DNA from: an uncultured Roseburia sp.
GTDB lineage: Bacteria; Bacillota; Clostridia; Lachnospirales; Lachnospiraceae
Assembly (NCBI GenBank): GCA_947384095.1
Contig: CANDFU010000090.1
Span: forward strand, 1 to 7,007
Direction: 5' to 3'
Length of the DNA stretch: 7,007 nt
The notes beneath the pieces were generated by a model, which ran no database searches, was not told the origin of the DNA, and saw only the letters and a list, made by a program, of their open reading frames with translations. Made by a program: the position numbers and the translations under genes. Position 1 is the first letter of the stretch. Every line of letters begins with the position of its first letter. Of the stretch, positions 6,266 through 7,007 are shown piece after piece.

Positions 6266-6433
6266 ATGTATGTTAATTGTATCAGACTGTGGGAGGAAAT
6301 AATTGAAAGATGGGATGAGATATCCGGCGCGGCGCGCCTGTTATTTTTGTGCCCATTACCCATGGAAGATGTACGAGAGGCTGTACGGCATATCCAGGTC
6401 AGAGGGAATCCGGCAGAATACGCAGATCAGTAA
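6266..6433 (+). CDS. Unrecognised 55-aa small protein in its own transcription unit
   Basis: An ATG at 6266 opens 55 codons ending in TAA at 6431-6433. AAGGAAG (6254-6260) sits 5 nt before the ATG, and the ORF fits exactly between a near-consensus promoter and a strong terminator. The product has an amphipathic N-terminal helix with W9 and W16 among Glu and Ile residues (LWEEIIERWDEI, 8-19), a short hydrophobic patch (ARLLFLCPLP, 23-32) and a charged C-terminal half (MEDVREAVRHIQVRGNPAEY, 33-52). There is no signal peptide or known motif, and I recognise no family. It uses more ATA, AGA, CGA and TTA codons than its neighbours, which suggests low expression or a different history. Alternatives are a leader peptide for the following MutS2-like gene, or a small RNA in which this frame is accidental. 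Confidence 0.5.
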   Translation: MYVNCIRLWEEIIERWDEISGAARLLFLCPLPMEDVREAVRHIQVRGNPAEYADQ

Positions 6434-6462
6434 ACCCGTGGAAAAGATGTCCACGGGTTTTT
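6432..6462 (+). terminator. Strong intrinsic terminator overlapping the stop codon of the 55-aa ORF
   Basis: AAACCCGTGGA (6432-6442) and TCCACGGGTTT (6450-6460) form a perfect 11-bp stem with a 7-nt loop, and the transcript runs through five T (6458-6462). The first two bases of the 5' arm belong to the TAA stop, so a ribosome stopping there would cover the arm. Confidence 0.9.
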
Positions 6463-6579
6463 CGATTCCGGAGCGCAATGATCCGGGCGGCCGGCGGCCT
6501 TTCTTTTCCTCCCGCAGTGCGGTTTTCTGCCGCAGGAGTCCGGATGTTTTAAAATCAGAGTGCAGAAAGGAAAGATACA
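6463..6579 (+). promoter_or_regulatory. Leader region of the MutS2-like gene
   Basis: This 117-bp gap holds GC-rich dyads: a GGCC-ggc-GGCC hairpin (about 6490-6500) and TGCGG/CCGCA (6518-6522 with 6530-6534). A TAAAAT (6550-6555) could be a -10 box, but no convincing -35 stands 16-18 bp upstream. AAAGGAAAG (about 6566-6574) is the ribosome site for the ATG at 6580. Either a weak promoter lies here or expression depends on readthrough of the terminator at 6432-6462. Confidence 0.35.
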
Positions 6580-7007
6580 ATGAATCATACATTTGAAATT
6601 ATCGGTTTTGAGGAAATCAGAAAACGCCTTGCCGACTGTGCGAATACCGTCCCGGGAAAACGTCTCGCGGCAACGCTGACGCCGTATCTCGCAGAAGATG
6701 AATTGCGGCGGAATCTGCGGGAAACGACGCAGGCGCGCATCTGCCTTGAAAAGATCGGCACGCCGCCGATTCCTCTTATGGAGGCAATGGATGAAAAAAT
6801 AAATGCGGCAGTGCGCGGCGAGATGCTTACAGCGGAGGACATCGAAGCGGTCGGCGCATTTTTAACCGCCGTAAACCGCATGAAATCTTATCTGGAAAGA
6901 GGGAAAGAACGACAGATCGGGCTGGCGTTCTATTGCGAGAATCTCTGTTTTCCGGAGGAACTGGCGGAGGAGATCGCAAATGCCGTCCGCGGAGGCCGTG
7001 TGGACGA
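6580..7007 (+). CDS. MutS2-like DNA mismatch-repair-family protein, N-terminal part
   Basis: The first 142 residues of a protein that runs off the window. The N-terminal pattern fits MutS2 and its clostridial relatives: an opening F-E-x-x-x-F-E-E-I-R-x-R-L (5-17), A-N-T-x-P-G-K (21-27), L-T-P-Y-L (33-37), L-R-E-T-T-Q-A-R (46-53), the L-x-K-I-G-T-P-P-I-P segment (56-65), L-T-A-E-D-I-E (83-89), and a final G-G-R-V-D (138-142), which in the family leads into an I-D-x-x-G-x-V-x-D region. MutS2 proteins are ABC-type ATPases acting on branched DNA or, in Bacillus, on collided ribosomes; the ATPase and any Smr domain are outside the window. Whether this is MutS2 proper (about 780 aa) or the shorter MutS2-like paralogue seen in Lachnospiraceae cannot be decided. 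The ATG at 6580 is preceded by AAAGGAAAG. Confidence 0.82.
   Translation, partial: MNHTFEIIGFEEIRKRLADCANTVPGKRLAATLTPYLAEDELRRNLRETTQARICLEKIGTPPIPLMEAMDEKINAAVRGEMLTAEDIEAVGAFLTAVNRMKSYLERGKERQIGLAFYCENLCFPEELAEEIANAVRGGRVD

Noticed and set aside
6303..6596. 97-codon plus-strand ORF with TTG start and a GGGAGG ribosome site 6 nt upstream
   Set aside because: It runs straight through the strong terminator at 6432-6462 and into the MutS2-like start, and its composition (scattered Arg, Cys, Ser and Pro) looks non-coding. The 55-codon frame from 6266 fits the unit boundaries far better.
1..7007. Search for CRISPR repeats, tRNA or rRNA genes, insertion sequences and phage genes
   Set aside because: No direct-repeat array, cloverleaf-like sequence, transposase or integrase motif was seen by eye.

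Overview
The window looks like chromosomal DNA from a Gram-positive clostridial bacterium, most likely a Lachnospiraceae-type gut anaerobe. This is inferred from the CsoR/P-type ATPase copper operon, strong AGGAGG-type ribosome sites, consensus sigma-A promoters, a double-CxxC zinc-ribbon protein, a DUF6056-type membrane protein and a MutS2-like gene. G+C is moderate, with a GC-rich third codon position in most genes. No mobile element, CRISPR array, tRNA or rRNA was seen.

Layout. (1) Positions 1-1892, minus strand: a sigma-A promoter drives a small coiled-coil/zinc-ribbon protein, then a TTG-started multi-pass membrane protein of DUF6056 type. A possible ribosome site at the left edge suggests that the unit continues out of the window. 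(2) Positions 1908-4983, plus strand: a copper-efflux operon. A consensus promoter overlaps a 7-3-7 CsoR operator dyad at the transcription start, followed by csoR and a copper-exporting P1B-1 ATPase, copA. The ATPase carries a complete CopZ-like chaperone domain at its C-terminus, and an in-frame ATG with a ribosome site could also release that domain as free CopZ. (3) Positions 5037-5208: a small minus-strand gene converges on copA and shares a palindromic terminator that contains its stop codon. (4) Positions 5376-6143, plus strand: a sugar-phosphate isomerase/epimerase-like TIM-barrel protein, followed by a likely terminator. (5) Positions 6212-6462: a compact self-contained transcription unit of about 215 nt. 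It has a near-consensus promoter, a 55-codon ORF of unknown function and a strong intrinsic terminator whose stem overlaps the stop codon. (6) From 6580 to the edge: the N-terminal part of a MutS2-like protein.

The coherent system is copper homeostasis. CsoR would sit on the start site of its own operon until Cu(I) binds its Cys-His-Cys site, after which CsoR and the CopA exporter, and possibly free CopZ, are made. The least explained parts are the 6212-6462 mini-unit, which could be a small-protein gene, a small RNA or a leader controlling the MutS2-like gene, and the fused CopZ with its internal start.
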